Origin: Amphimedon queenslandica
Taxonomy: Eukaryota > Porifera > Demospongiae > Haplosclerida > Niphatidae
Direction of reading: 5' to 3'
Assembly (NCBI RefSeq): GCF_000090795.2
Contig: NW_003546352.1
Location: 112,997-170,565 of the forward strand
DNA: 57,569 nt
Positions 1 through 9,978 of this stretch are shown in pieces. How positions within the stretch are numbered: position 1 is the first letter of the stretch; each line of letters starts with the position of its first letter. Made by a program: the position numbers and the translations under genes. The notes under the pieces were generated by a model. That model did not search any database and was not told where the DNA came from. It was given only the letters and a program-made list of their open reading frames with translations.

Positions 1-1
1 T

Positions 2-502
2 ATAGCCATTTCTCCTATATCAGGACAGGCTTTTATTGCTGATTGGGATAATCATCGTTTACAAGTCTTGAATCCTGATCTAACCTTCTCTCATTCATTT
101 GGTAGTGAAGGATCAGCTAATGGACAGTTTCAGTCTCCACATGACCTTGCTGTTGACAGTCGAGGATTAGTGTATGTTGCTGACTATGGTAATCATCGTA
201 TTCAGAAGTTTTCTTCAGATGGAAAGTTTGTGGGTCAGTTTGGTACTAAAGGATCTGGTCCTGGACAGCTTAATGGTCCAATGGGTATAACAATAGACAC
301 TGCAGCTTCTGGTCTAGTGTATATTAGTGAATGGGGCAATCATCGTATATCAGTCTTCACTAGTAATGGTGTGTTTGTTAGTAAGTTTGGAAGTAAAGGC
401 AGTAATATTGATCAGTTTATGCGTCCCAATAAATTATCATTTGATAAAGATGGATTTTTATATGTTTGTGATATTGATAATAAACGACTTGTTGTTTATT
501 AG
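2..502 (+). CDS. TRIM-NHL gene, 3' end only (NHL repeats)
   Basis: The frame is already open at base 2 and runs to a TAA at 500-502, so this is the C-terminal part of a gene that starts left of the window. The residues form about three and a half NHL beta-propeller blades with the family signatures GLVYVADYGNHRIQKF, FGTKGSGPGQLNGP and FDKDGFLYVCDIDNKRLVVY, and the latter matches the C-terminus of every intact paralogue in the window. In the TRIM2/3/71 family the NHL propeller binds protein or RNA targets of the N-terminal RING. No lesion is visible in the part present. The Met at 68 is internal and is not a start. Confidence 0.85.
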   Translation: MAISPISGQAFIADWDNHRLQVLNPDLTFSHSFGSEGSANGQFQSPHDLAVDSRGLVYVADYGNHRIQKFSSDGKFVGQFGTKGSGPGQLNGPMGITIDTAASGLVYISEWGNHRISVFTSNGVFVSKFGSKGSNIDQFMRPNKLSFDKDGFLYVCDIDNKRLVVY

Positions 503-1216
503 ATTTAATTTATTGAATGCATTGATTGTCATTCTCATTTTAGTCTTATTTTACTTCTATTTTAATGATACTTTTTTACATTAAAGATAGGGTAAGGGGG
601 ATGCTTAGTATAAACAAGAGTACAATTATGTATTTTTGGTATAAACAAGAAGTGACATTACGAATACCATTCCTCAATTAGAAACCACCAATCACTATTA
701 ATTTACAGTAGCTCTTTTAGAAATTTGTTGAATATATCATGCTTGTATAAATTCTCCTTTTTAAGGATTAAACTTAACAGATTTATTTATTAACTATACA
801 TTTGTCCTTTTAGGCTAAGTCTTATTTTGCAGAAGGAGAATTAGAAGAAGCTTTTATAGTGTACAACAAGTTTGCAATGTAAGTTTATTATTATAATTAT
901 AATAAAATACCATATAGCTGCTAATTCTTGAGGGGGGGGGGTGGGGAAATTTGGTGAATTTGATATTTTGATAGTAATTTTTCAAAAATAAAACGCGCCA
1001 TTTTGAACCATTATACTCAGTGACGCATGGCCACAATATACTGTAGCAATTTGGCCAATGGCTAATTGCAATTTGACCAATGGCCAACACATGGCCAATC
1101 ATAGCAATTTGCTAGAATTGCCCACATCTACATGTAACTATACATTCTTTAAACTTTCTCTTCTTTCCTCTCTCCTCTCTCTCTCTTTCTCCCCCCAGTT
1201 TCCAATCCCAATGTAA
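503..1216. other. intergenic, no gene seen
   Basis: AT-rich spacer. It has a G-rich run near 931-945 and a short stretch around 1030-1110 repeating GGCCAATGGC-like words. I see no coding sequence or RNA gene. Confidence 0.5.
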
Positions 1217-1552
1217 GGATTAGTGTATGTTACTGATTTTGGTAATCATAATCAAAAGTTTTCTCCAGATGGAAAGTTTATTAATCAGTTTGCTACTAGA
1301 GATGGCCCTGGACAGCTTATTAAGCCAGTTTGTATAAGAATAGATACTGCAGCGACTGGTCTAGTGTATGTTTAGTTAGTGAACTGGGTAGTAATCACAT
1401 CTCAATCTTCACTAGTGATAGTGTATTTGTGCGTTGCATTGGAAGGAAAGGAAAAAATAGATCCATTTAGCGATCCATATGGATTAGTATTTAATAAAGA
1501 TGACTTTTTATGCATTTGTGATTCAAAAAAATTCCATTTGCTAGTTATTTAG
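1217..1552 (+). pseudogene. decayed NHL-repeat relic
   Basis: Fragments of NHL coding sequence (GLVYVTDFGNHN, FSPDGKFINQF, GPGQLIKP, DTAATGLVYV, then a C-terminal FVYICD-like end and TAG at 1550-1552) are recognisable, but the frame is broken at several places and RING, B-box and filamin parts are absent. The wording, including the Ile-Lys-Pro-Val-Cys stretch, is closer to the relic at 8372-8803 than to any intact paralogue, so both relics probably descend from one already decayed copy. Confidence 0.8.
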
Positions 1553-1868
1553 CTAAATATTATTATTATTAAGTATTGCTTGATTTGTTTGTACTTATGT
1601 TTGCTGCTTTGCTTTCTTTATTGTAATAAATATTTTACTTTTAAAAAGTTTTTATTTGATGCTTACGAAGGGGATTTAAGGCAGTAAAAAATTTCCAACG
1701 AGTATGATTTTGGTATACACTATCCACTCATGATATTAACTAGAAACAATGTAAAACATTCAAGGGCTCAGCCTCGTAGATTATTAGCTGGGAAAAAGCA
1801 GAATCTCAACTTTATGTTGCTGCTAGAAAACTCCTGACTTGTTTTTTACTTTAAGTCTTGCTAGATCT
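1553..1868. other. intergenic, no gene seen
   Basis: AT-rich sequence between two relics. Nothing codes here that I can support. Confidence 0.5.
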
Positions 1869-1937
1869 AGCCCTCCGTTGAGTATTGTTACCTATGCCAC
1901 TGTGCCTATTGGAAAATGAGATCTTTTATTTGAATGT
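1869..1937 (+). pseudogene. relic of kelch-gene exon 2
   Basis: About 70 bp resemble the end of exon 2 of the kelch gene at 12407-15442: CCTCCGTTGAGTATTG / TTACCTATGCCACTGTGCC / TATTGGAAAATGAGATCTTT aligns with the part encoding PPLGVITYAAAPIGNEIFYF. The frame is broken by indels and no other kelch exon is recognisable alongside it. It shows that the kelch gene has shed copies across the cluster, like the larger relic at 28305-28738. Confidence 0.6.
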
Positions 1938-1961
1938 TGTACAGATAACCCCAGACCCATT

Positions 1962-2136
1962 AAGGCCTCCATACACTAGGCAACATGTTGCTTGCAACAT
2001 CTGTGGTTACTTTCATCTTGTAAGCAACAAGTTGTCAGAAATAGAACAGCCTTCTATTTCTAGCAACATATTGCCTACAAGATCAAAGTAACCACAAATG
2101 TTACAAGCAACATGTTGCTTAGTGTATGGAGGCCTT
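1962..2136. mobile_element. foldback MITE, 3-bp TTA duplication (PIF/Harbinger-like)
   Basis: A 173-bp inverted repeat runs from AGGCCTCCATACACTA (1963) to its complement TAGTGTATGGAGGCCT (ending 2135), and the arms continue inward through GCAACATGTTGCTTG and the CTTGTAAGCAACA region with a short loop near 2040-2055. TTA lies directly outside both ends (1960-1962 and 2136-2138). Three-base TTA/TWA target duplications are typical of PIF/Harbinger transposons, so I infer a non-autonomous derivative. No transposase is present. Confidence 0.7.
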
Positions 2137-3194
2137 TACAGATATTTTTTTTATTCTTTGTTTTCAAGATAATTAATTCATATTAACCATAATAACCTGA
2201 GGAAACATGTTTAATTGAAAGAGTAAATAGAGAGAAATTCTTCAGTGGAAACATGAGACACTTGAGGCATCAGATGACTGCATGCTAAAGGTTGTTCTTA
2301 TGTTGTTGCTTCACTTTTTATAGTTGAAACTACAGTTAAGAGTAAACTCACAGCTTGCATTATCATTGCTTACCTTAAATTACCAAGCATTATTTTACTA
2401 TTTTGTCTTTTTCTGCTTATTATTTTGCCTATGTTACAGCAGGAAACCAGTGTTGAAAAGTAGTCCAAATGATGTAGCGTTATGAAAAGTTTGTCTCTCC
2501 TGTCATGTGCCATCCTGGGGCATGCATAGTCAGGCCTGCCTGACTATAGGGTATACAGATCATTGATGAAAGCACCTAGCATTGAATGCATCAGCAATTG
2601 CAATTTTGATAGGATTCTTATGTCAACAATCAGAGCAGTTGTTGAATGTTCAAATGGGATGTTTTTGTCAATCTGTTTTCTAAACTAGCTACCGTATGGA
2701 CCTAATTAGTTTATAGTAAAAAAATTTTTCTCTCCCTTTGAAGTCACTTTTGAAACAAGTTGTTGACTTGAGATTTTGAGAATGAATTTTGTGCCTCTAC
2801 CAATGCAGACCACCATCATCTTAGGCCTAATAAAAGTTACTGACATTGTAGATATTAAAAAGCTGTTTTTTGACTGGATCCGTCCATTCTGATCTTTGTT
2901 CTTTACATAAATCTGCTGATCCAATTCATGCATCTATAGTAACTTAGACAAAACAATTAAGCCTCATAAATGACACATCTGTGAGTTTCTTCACAAGTGC
3001 TCTACCTTTGTCAATGCTATCAGGTTCCGTTCTACTGAAACTTTTGTAACTTGTACACTTTTGTTGATATTTGTGAATTATTTATTAGTATTAACAAAAT
3101 TAATTGGTGACTGTATAATAGCTACAAAAATATAGTAAAACAACTATCAACAATTATTAATGACAAAAGTAAAAAAGTTTCAAAATTGATCGTC
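2137..3194. other. intergenic, no gene seen
   Basis: No supported gene. AATAAA on the minus strand (TTTATT at 3081-3086) lies about 110 bases beyond the stop of the minus-strand gene at 3195-3857 and is its likely polyadenylation signal. The short open frame at 2706-2933 (minus) has no recognisable features. Confidence 0.5.
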
Positions 3195-3857
3195 TCATTG
3201 ATTACGACAATCCAATTCTCTTATAACTCGAAACATTTTTTCAATCTGCTTTTTATGGTCTCCTTCAAGTTTTGCAAGATGGTTACGTATTGTATCATAA
3301 TTAACCTTAGGGTGGGCTTTGGAATTCCTGGATTGCTTTAATTTATCAATAGCAAGGTACACTTCATTTTCCAAATGTACCTCCCTTTCCAAACGATCCC
3401 AGTTTTCTTTGGCAATCCTTTTATCCTCATCTGATAATTGCATTCCTGTACGACGCTGTCCTAGCGTCTCATTCAAAGCATTTTCGAGTTTGATCAAAGT
3501 GGCATACTCCAGGGATACACTTGTGCCCTGTAGTATAATTTGAAGAATTTTTTTTTCAAGATCTGAAGCAATTTGTCCACTTATCAAAGCAGATTCAAGC
3601 TCTTTCAGTGTTTCATACTTCTTATTTAAATCTTCCAAATCTTTTTCTAAGGTATCAATAGTGTTAAATAAACATTTTATTGGCTCCTTCAGTGCTTCAA
3701 CAATTACAGCAACATCTTCTGCTTGCAATGCAATATCAGAGCTCTGGATATGTACAGTCACTGAATCCAGTATATTTACATAATCTTGTCGTGTTGGTGA
3801 AGCACTCTTATTTTGGAGCAACTGCTTGCAGTATTCTATACTCAATACTTCTACCAT
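3195..3857 (-). CDS. hypothetical coiled-coil protein, 220 aa
   Basis: A single-exon frame from ATG (3857) to stop. I do not recognise the family. The protein is strongly helical and charged: residues about 75-120 (DTLEKDLEDLNKKYETLKEL) and 145-175 have heptad-like spacing, followed by a basic patch (KLKQSRNSKAHPKVNYD) and a terminal helix (KKQIEKMFRVIRELDCRN). No signal peptide or membrane segment is visible. It stands alone between NHL relics, on the opposite strand, with a poly(A) signal about 110 nt downstream. Length, codon content and signal support a real gene; function is unknown. Confidence 0.7.
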   Translation of the reverse strand: MVEVLSIEYCKQLLQNKSASPTRQDYVNILDSVTVHIQSSDIALQAEDVAVIVEALKEPIKCLFNTIDTLEKDLEDLNKKYETLKELESALISGQIASDLEKKILQIILQGTSVSLEYATLIKLENALNETLGQRRTGMQLSDEDKRIAKENWDRLEREVHLENEVYLAIDKLKQSRNSKAHPKVNYDTIRNHLAKLEGDHKKQIEKMFRVIRELDCRNQ

Positions 3858-4399
3858 GATTCTTTTGTTGTGAATGAAAATTCTTTTTTATAAGAAATGA
3901 CTTAGTTTAAGTTGACAAACTGTCATAATGTTTTTTATAACTTTGACATATGCACAACGGACGATCTTGCCATAAGCTATATCAGAACTATGTGTATTAT
4001 TAATTCATGCTGAAAACTTGTTATTTATTATTTTTGAAAGTGTACATTATAGTCATGTAAACAAAAAATTGTTTTGTTTATTGAGGCCAATGCAACAACA
4101 AATAAATTTTAATTAATTTTTCAAATTTTAAAAATACCTGCACTGGTATTTTTATTTTGTATGGAGCCATTAATGAATAATATTTTTTTTTATTTGAAAG
4201 ACTTCAAAATTGATTTGAATTAATAACAGTTTCTTTTTCCATCCCTCTTTAAGGCTCCTGTTCCTATACCTCAAAATCAACTAGTAGTAAGAATGCAAGC
4301 AATTCTTCTTTCACATGTGAATGTCATTTCATGTCATGAAATGACATTTGTGGAGTCAAATGAATACAGTGAGGTTTTTAAAGAGGACCCTTCAAATAA
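3858..4399. other. intergenic with a perfect 14-bp-arm palindrome
   Basis: AT-rich spacer. At 4320-4348 the sequence AATGTCATTTCATG is followed after one base by its exact complement. No gene is seen. Confidence 0.5.
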
Positions 4400-5007
4400 A
4401 CTCAGATAAACTCATTCTTGTGTCTGACAATGACAGGATCCAGAAGATAAGCATGGATGGAACCGCATAGCATCAGTTGGTGAGGAGGGTAATGGACCAT
4501 TACAATTTAATACTCCATATGGTATAGCCATTTCTCCAATAACAGGCCAGGTTTATGTTGCTGATAAGAGTAATCATCCTGACCTAACCTTCTCTCATTC
4601 GTTTGGCAGTGAAGGATCAGCTAATGGACAGTTTTCATACCCTGTAGGCATTGATATTGATAATCAAGAGTTTGTATATGTGACTGATTTTAAGAACCAT
4701 TGCATTTTAGAAGTTCTCGTCAGATGGACAGTTTTTGGACAAGCTTGGCATCAGAGGTTCTGGCCCTGGTCAGCTAATTGGGCCTCATGGTATAGCAATA
4801 GACACTGGAGCTTCTGGCCTAGTATATGTCGTGGAATGGGCTAATAATTGTATCTCTGTCTTTACCAATAAGGGCGTCTTTGTCAATAGCTTTGGAAGCA
4901 AAGGCAGTAACATTGATCAGTTTAATGCTCCTTATGGTTTAGCATTTGATAAAGATGGATTCTTGTATGTCTGTGATTATAGTAATACCCGAATTGTTGT
5001 TTATTGA
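4400..5007 (+). pseudogene. 5'-truncated NHL relic related to the 29009 gene
   Basis: Begins abruptly inside an NHL repeat (HRIQKISMDG region) and ends at TGA 5005-5007 after FLYVCDYSNTRIVVY. The closest wording is the 29009-31114 gene (DKSNH, SYPVGI, FGIRGSGPGQL, VVEWANN). Compared with it there is an 18-base in-frame loss after SNH near 4575 and a frameshift around 4705-4730, so no single frame spans it. The last 90 codons (from 4735) are open but have no start context. RING to filamin parts are missing. Confidence 0.85.
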
Positions 5008-5900
5008 GATATTTTGCTGTATTATTTATTAATTTTTTGATCTGTAGTACTTAGACAAAGCATGCTAAGAATAGCATAAGAACATGTACATGTATCAAAA
5101 AAATAGAAATTAAAAATTTTCATTTTGTCATTTTTGGCAAATTTGACCTAATTTTTTAGCAACTTTAGGCTAAACTTGAATATTAATGCAATACCCTGAG
5201 AAAATGAATCAGTTGATTTTAATTGCAAAATAATTACAATCAACTCTGATGATTTTAATTGCATCATTGGTAGTGGCTACTAATCTGTAATAATAATCAT
5301 ATTTTTTAGTAATTAATTGCATGAATGCCGTATTGACAGCAGATCATTGTATCAATAGATGCTGTTATGTTATTGTTGTACAGGGTATTTTATTCAATAG
5401 CTAATATACATGTAGCCCTTGTTTTAAATTCAATACATTTTAAGTTCAATAACCTGACCTTGAAATTAAAAAAATACAGTATATATAGCAAGTTACTTTT
5501 GTGGTTTTGCATGGGGTGCACATACTAGATGTACCATGTTTTTATGAAGGAATTACTCGTACAAGTACAAGCATGTATAGTGTTACTAATGGTTGTTATT
5601 TTTAGTCTATTGTAAAGAATGTAGTCACTATTGACCCAGCAACGCTATGGGCTATTGTGCTCTATTTTAGAGGATTTCTTTAGCTTCCTTTAGTAATGCT
5701 ACAGTTGAACATTGAAAGTTAACATCAGAGCCATATATTGTCTCGTCTCATTTTTTGCATTGCTTTCTATTTACATTCTTGTTTAGCCATGGAATTCACT
5801 TTATTAAAATTATTTTAGCAATTTCACATGTTCATGACCTTTAAGTGCTTACAAATTCTATTTATAGCCAATCTATTAGCATAGTCATCATAATTCACCA
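5008..5900. other. spacer sharing a block with 38530-38945
   Basis: No gene. 5085-5410 resembles the end of the 184-bp repeat array plus its flank at 38530-38945 (shared words include TTGCATCATTGGTAGT-like, CCGTATTGACAGCAGATC and GCTGTTATGTTATTGTTG). Both blocks lie just upstream of a TRIM gene. Confidence 0.6.
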
Positions 5901-5901
5901 C

Positions 5902-5936
5902 ACTATCATATCTTCTTTTGGTCACAAGACCTTTGG
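5902..5936 (+). promoter_or_regulatory. shared TRIM-cluster upstream module
   Basis: ACTATCATATCTTCTTTTGG then TCACAAGACCTTTGG, about 100 bases before the ATG at 6027. The same two words occur before the 9979 gene (9709-9745), and the first alone before most other members, so it is a candidate promoter element. Confidence 0.45.
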
Positions 5937-6026
5937 GGTCAGTTAGATCTAATTTTGCTGTTTTTGCATAGTCTTTTGACCTTTCTTAATTTTGTTTCAA
6001 TTTGTCTCTTACCTATAAGATCTGAA

Positions 6027-8311
6027 ATGGCAACCAAACCGTCTTCTTTTTTTTCTCCTGGTCTCCTCAAACTGGAGGAACAGCTCAACTGTCCTGTCTG
6101 CCTTGACCACTATACCAATCCTAAGACTTTACCTTGTCTACATTCATTCTGTCAGCATTGTCTAGAGGGATTACTTCTCGATAAGAAGAATGAGACCTAT
6201 TACCTCTCTTGTCCTACTTGTCGTTGTGACACAAAGTTACCAGAAAAAGGAGTAGGAGCCTTTCCTGTAGCATTCACTCTCATCAACCTCAAAGAGATAT
6301 ACAGTGTAATGAAGAAAGTAGCTGATTCTCAACAGGTCACCTGTGACAACTGTACAGGTATTTCAGCTAATGCCACTGGATACTGCAAAGACTGCAGTAA
6401 ATTTCTTTGTCAAAAGTGCATGGACATTCACAAGTGTTGGGCTCCTTTTGCTTACCATCAACGTCTTGATGAAGAAAAAGCCTCTGTCTCTTCGGCTTCT
6501 CAGTTGCTAGCCTTGGCCAAACAGGAACCATCCCTCACTTGCTCTGTACCAAGTCATGATGAGCCATTGATGTATTACTGTGATACATGCGATGAATCAA
6601 TCTGTCTTGATTGTGCTATACTCACTAATAAAGATCACAAGTATAACCTAATAGCTGATACATGTAGTTTCACTAAACACAGAGAAGCATTGGAAAATTC
6701 TCTTAATCCAGTAAAAGAGAAAATTGAAGCACTTAAGATGGCCCTTTCTGCTTTAGCAGAGAGAGAGGGTAAGGTCAGAGAGAGAGGAGAAGGAGTCTTA
6801 GAAGAAATACATAAAACAATAACAAATGTCTTTCGTCAGTCAGAAAGGAAGCTGATTGAGCAGGCAAAGAGGGTCACTAATATTAAACTAAAGGTGCTGT
6901 CAGAGCAAATGAAATCAGCAGAAAAGAGTTTGAGTCTTCTGGAGGATGTTGAGGATTATGTGGAACAGAGTCTGAAGACAGGAGGTTTTCGACAATTTGT
7001 GATGTACAAGAAACAAATGATAGAGCTCATTAGTGAAGTTACAGCACAGATCAATGTGGAGGAGTTGCATCCAAAGGAAAAGGTTGACTTTGTGTTCCAT
7101 AAATCCCATAAAGATATAAAATCATTGCATCACATTGGAGATATTGTCTCAATACCACAGTGTAGAGTGAAAAAAATTGATCATATTACACCTGCTGGTA
7201 AAGTAGTTTCATTTTCTTTATCAATGGAGGCACCTGATTCATCTCTTTTGTCTGCTCCCCTCTCTTCTCTGAAGTGTAGTCTAGTACCAGTTGGTAAATG
7301 TGATCAACCCATTCACACTACAGTCACTACCACCAGCACTGATCCTGGAGTGTATAGGATACAGTGTAACCCTTCAAAATGTGGTACCCACACAGTCAAA
7401 GTAGAAATAGATGATGTACCACTTGAGGATATCTCACTAGTCATCCCTTTCAATCCTTACTTTGATAACATCACTGCAGTGCGTTCTATATCTGGGTTTA
7501 ACTGCCCATGGGGAGTTGCTGTAACTGATGATAATCACATTATAATAACCGAGTTTTGGGGTAACACTGTAACAATAAGGGATAGAATGGGAAATAAAGT
7601 AAAGTCACTGGGAGGGGAAGGAGGAAGTGGTGATGTTAAGTTTTCTCATCCTCGTGGTATAGCCATTACTCCAGACAACTTCATTCTTGTGTCTGATGAT
7701 CACAGGATCTAGAAAATAAGCATGGATGGATACCTTATAGCTTCATTTGGGGAAGAGGGCAGTGGATCACTACAATTCAATTCTCCTTCTGGTATAGCCA
7801 TTTCTCCTATAACAGGATATGTTTATGTTGCTGATTATTATAATAACCGCATACAAGTCTTGAATTCTGATCTAACCTTTTATGATTCATTTGGTAGTAG
7901 AGGATCACTCCCTGGACAGTTTAAGGCTCCACGTGACATTGCTATTAACAGCCAAGGATTAGTGTATGTTGCTGATCGTAACAACTATCGCATTCAAAAA
8001 TTCTCTCCACAGGAAAATAGGCCGTGCATCAGGTACAGATATCAGTTTGATACTCAAGCACCGAATTCAGTGGGTATAGCAATAGACACTGTAGCTACTG
8101 GTGACTTAGTGCATGTTAGTGAGTGGGGGAATCATTCAGTCTCAGTTTTTACTGGTGATGGTGTATTTGTTAATAGCTTTGGATGTAAAGGAGGCAGGTT
8201 TTTGGAAAATTTTAAGCATCCTTCTGGATTAGCTGTTAATAAAATAAATTTGATAAAGATGGATTTTTGTATATTTGTGATCATAGTAATAAACGACTCA
8301 TTGTTTATTAA
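6027..8311 (+). pseudogene. TRIM-NHL gene broken by a nonsense codon and frameshift
   Basis: From MATKPSSFFSPG the frame encodes RING (C3HC4, CPVCLDHYTNPKTLPCLHSF), B-box 1 (CDNC...CKDC), B-box 2 (CSVPSHDEPLMYYCDTC), a coiled coil, a filamin-type Ig repeat (DPGVYRIQC) and the start of NHL 1. At 7710-7712 a CAG found in the paralogues (HRIQKISMDG) reads TAG. The NHL frame continues after it from 7713, then shows a scrambled blade (about 8010-8060) and a frameshift near 8240, so the ancestral stop at 8309-8311 is out of frame. A 561-aa RING-to-filamin product without a propeller could still be made. The in-frame extension upstream to 5955 begins with a non-ATG codon and is most likely 5' UTR. 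Confidence 0.85.
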
Positions 8312-8371
8312 ATGATTTTTGTGTAATAATTCTTTGTGCAACAAAACAAAGTCAAATAAGTAAATAAAATC

Positions 8372-8803
8372 ATTGTATACAAGTCTTGAATCTTTCTCTC
8401 ATTCATTTGGTAGTGAAAGATCAGCTAATGGAAAGCTCATGCAAGTGTCCAAATGACATTGCTATTGACAGTCAAGGATTAGTATTATGTCACTGATTTT
8501 GGTAATCATAACATTCAGGAGTTTTCTCCAAATGGAAAGTTTATTAGTCAGTTTGCTACTAGAGGTGGCCTTGGACAGCTTATTAAGCCAGTTTGCATAA
8601 CAATAGATACTGCAATGACTGGTCTAGTGTATTTTAGTGAAATGTGTAGTAATTGTATCTTAATCTCTACTAGTAATGGCATGTTTGTATGGGGAAAGGA
8701 AAAGAAATAGATCAATTTAGTGATCCATATAGATTAGTATAATTGTATTTAAGCTTTTTGTGCATTTGTGACTCATAATAATCACCATTTAATATTTATT
8801 TAG
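8372..8803 (+). pseudogene. decayed NHL-repeat relic
   Basis: NHL wording persists (TFSHSFGSE-like, DIAIDSQGL, DFGNHNIQEFSP, GQLIKPVCI, DTAMTGLVYFSE) but with several frameshifts and a truncated end (TAG near 8801). It is a sister of the relic at 1217-1552 and lies directly behind the broken gene at 6027-8311. Confidence 0.8.
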
Positions 8804-9700
8804 CTAAAAAAATTTAATCCCCATGTATTTTTGCTACCTTCTTATTGATTATTATTTTCATTTGAAGAAATTTTGAATTTAATAAAGAAAGTAATAAATC
8901 TGTGTACCGCACTTCTATTCTAATGCTTTTAAGTTTTTTTAGCTTTGCTGATGATGCGGCAGGAGTATTCATTCAATTGTTATGACTGCAATACATTATG
9001 CATGATAAAATATGTTTCAAGCAAAATCTTCAATTAATACACAACTTATTTAGTGTGTGTACATTGAAGTGGTATTTTCACTTATTTGATGCTATTTCAT
9101 TTTTTTAATTTTAATTCTACTTAATTTAACTTTGTATGCAGGCCCCTTCTGTACTCCTACATGTATATACATGTACTTTGTTGAGTTGACCTTTCAGAAA
9201 CCTTGATCCCAGGACTGGTGCATTAAGATATAATGGATAATATTTTCCTATCTTTCAGATGCATATTTATACTCTAAAATTGTTTTGATCTCTTTTTCTG
9301 TTTTTTTTTAGAGTTGGGAGAAGGATTCCTCTGATAGATACATGTATAGATAGAAGTGTTTAGGATTAATTCGAAAGATTGTAACATAACAAGACTTTCA
9401 ATTAAGGTACATATATTTTATCTCAACATTTTATGTGGTACTGAATTGCTATTCAAAAATTTTGTGGCTTGAAAAAATTGCATGAAAAACACAATCCGAA
9501 TACAAAATTTTAAACCCACAAATTCACTTTGTCTGGTCCTGCCTCTTTATCACACAGGGGTGAGAGACTGGACCAGACTATGGCACTTAGCCACTTACTC
9601 ATTCATGCTCTATGAATATTCATTAAAATGACATTATCTTTGTCACTCAGTTCATAAATTGATAAATTATTTATAGTTGTTCCCCTACTGTGAAGCCAAA
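8804..9700. other. intergenic, no gene seen
   Basis: AT-rich. A small inverted repeat GTCTGGTCC ... GGACCAGAC sits at 9531-9578. Otherwise nothing is recognised. Confidence 0.5.
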
Positions 9701-9708
9701 AGACAGTA

Positions 9709-9746
9709 CTATCATAATTTCTTTTAGTCACAAGACCTTTGAATAT
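9709..9746 (+). promoter_or_regulatory. shared TRIM-cluster upstream module
   Basis: CTATCATAATTTCTTTTAG then TCACAAGACCTTTGAATATA, about 235-270 bases before the ATG at 9979. The second half recurs almost exactly at 25354-25373 before the 25776 gene. Confidence 0.5.
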
Positions 9747-9978
9747 ACTTATGAGGTATACCCAGTCTAAACTCACAGTACCCCTATAGCCTTTCTCTCC
9801 TCCTCCTTTTCATTGTTCTTGTTTTTCGTATCAAGATAACTCACTGTCTTCCATTTCTCTCCTCCTGTTTCCTGTCTTTCTACTTTGTTTTTGTTTGGAC
9901 TTCTTCATTTTTTATCATTTTTCTTTGCTTTATCTTTATTTACATCTTTTGCATACATTATTTTATAATTTTTTTGAA

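Noticed and set aside
1885..2091. 68-residue frame at 1885-2091
   Set aside because: It crosses from a kelch relic into the foldback MITE; not a gene.
9895..9978. Hydrophobic N-terminal extension of the 9979 TRIM gene (and similar ones before 6027, 16730 and 22408) as signal peptides
   Set aside because: These extensions begin with TTG, CTG or GTG, lie in pyrimidine-rich upstream DNA, and are not conserved between paralogues; the first ATG aligns with the conserved MATKPSS-type start.
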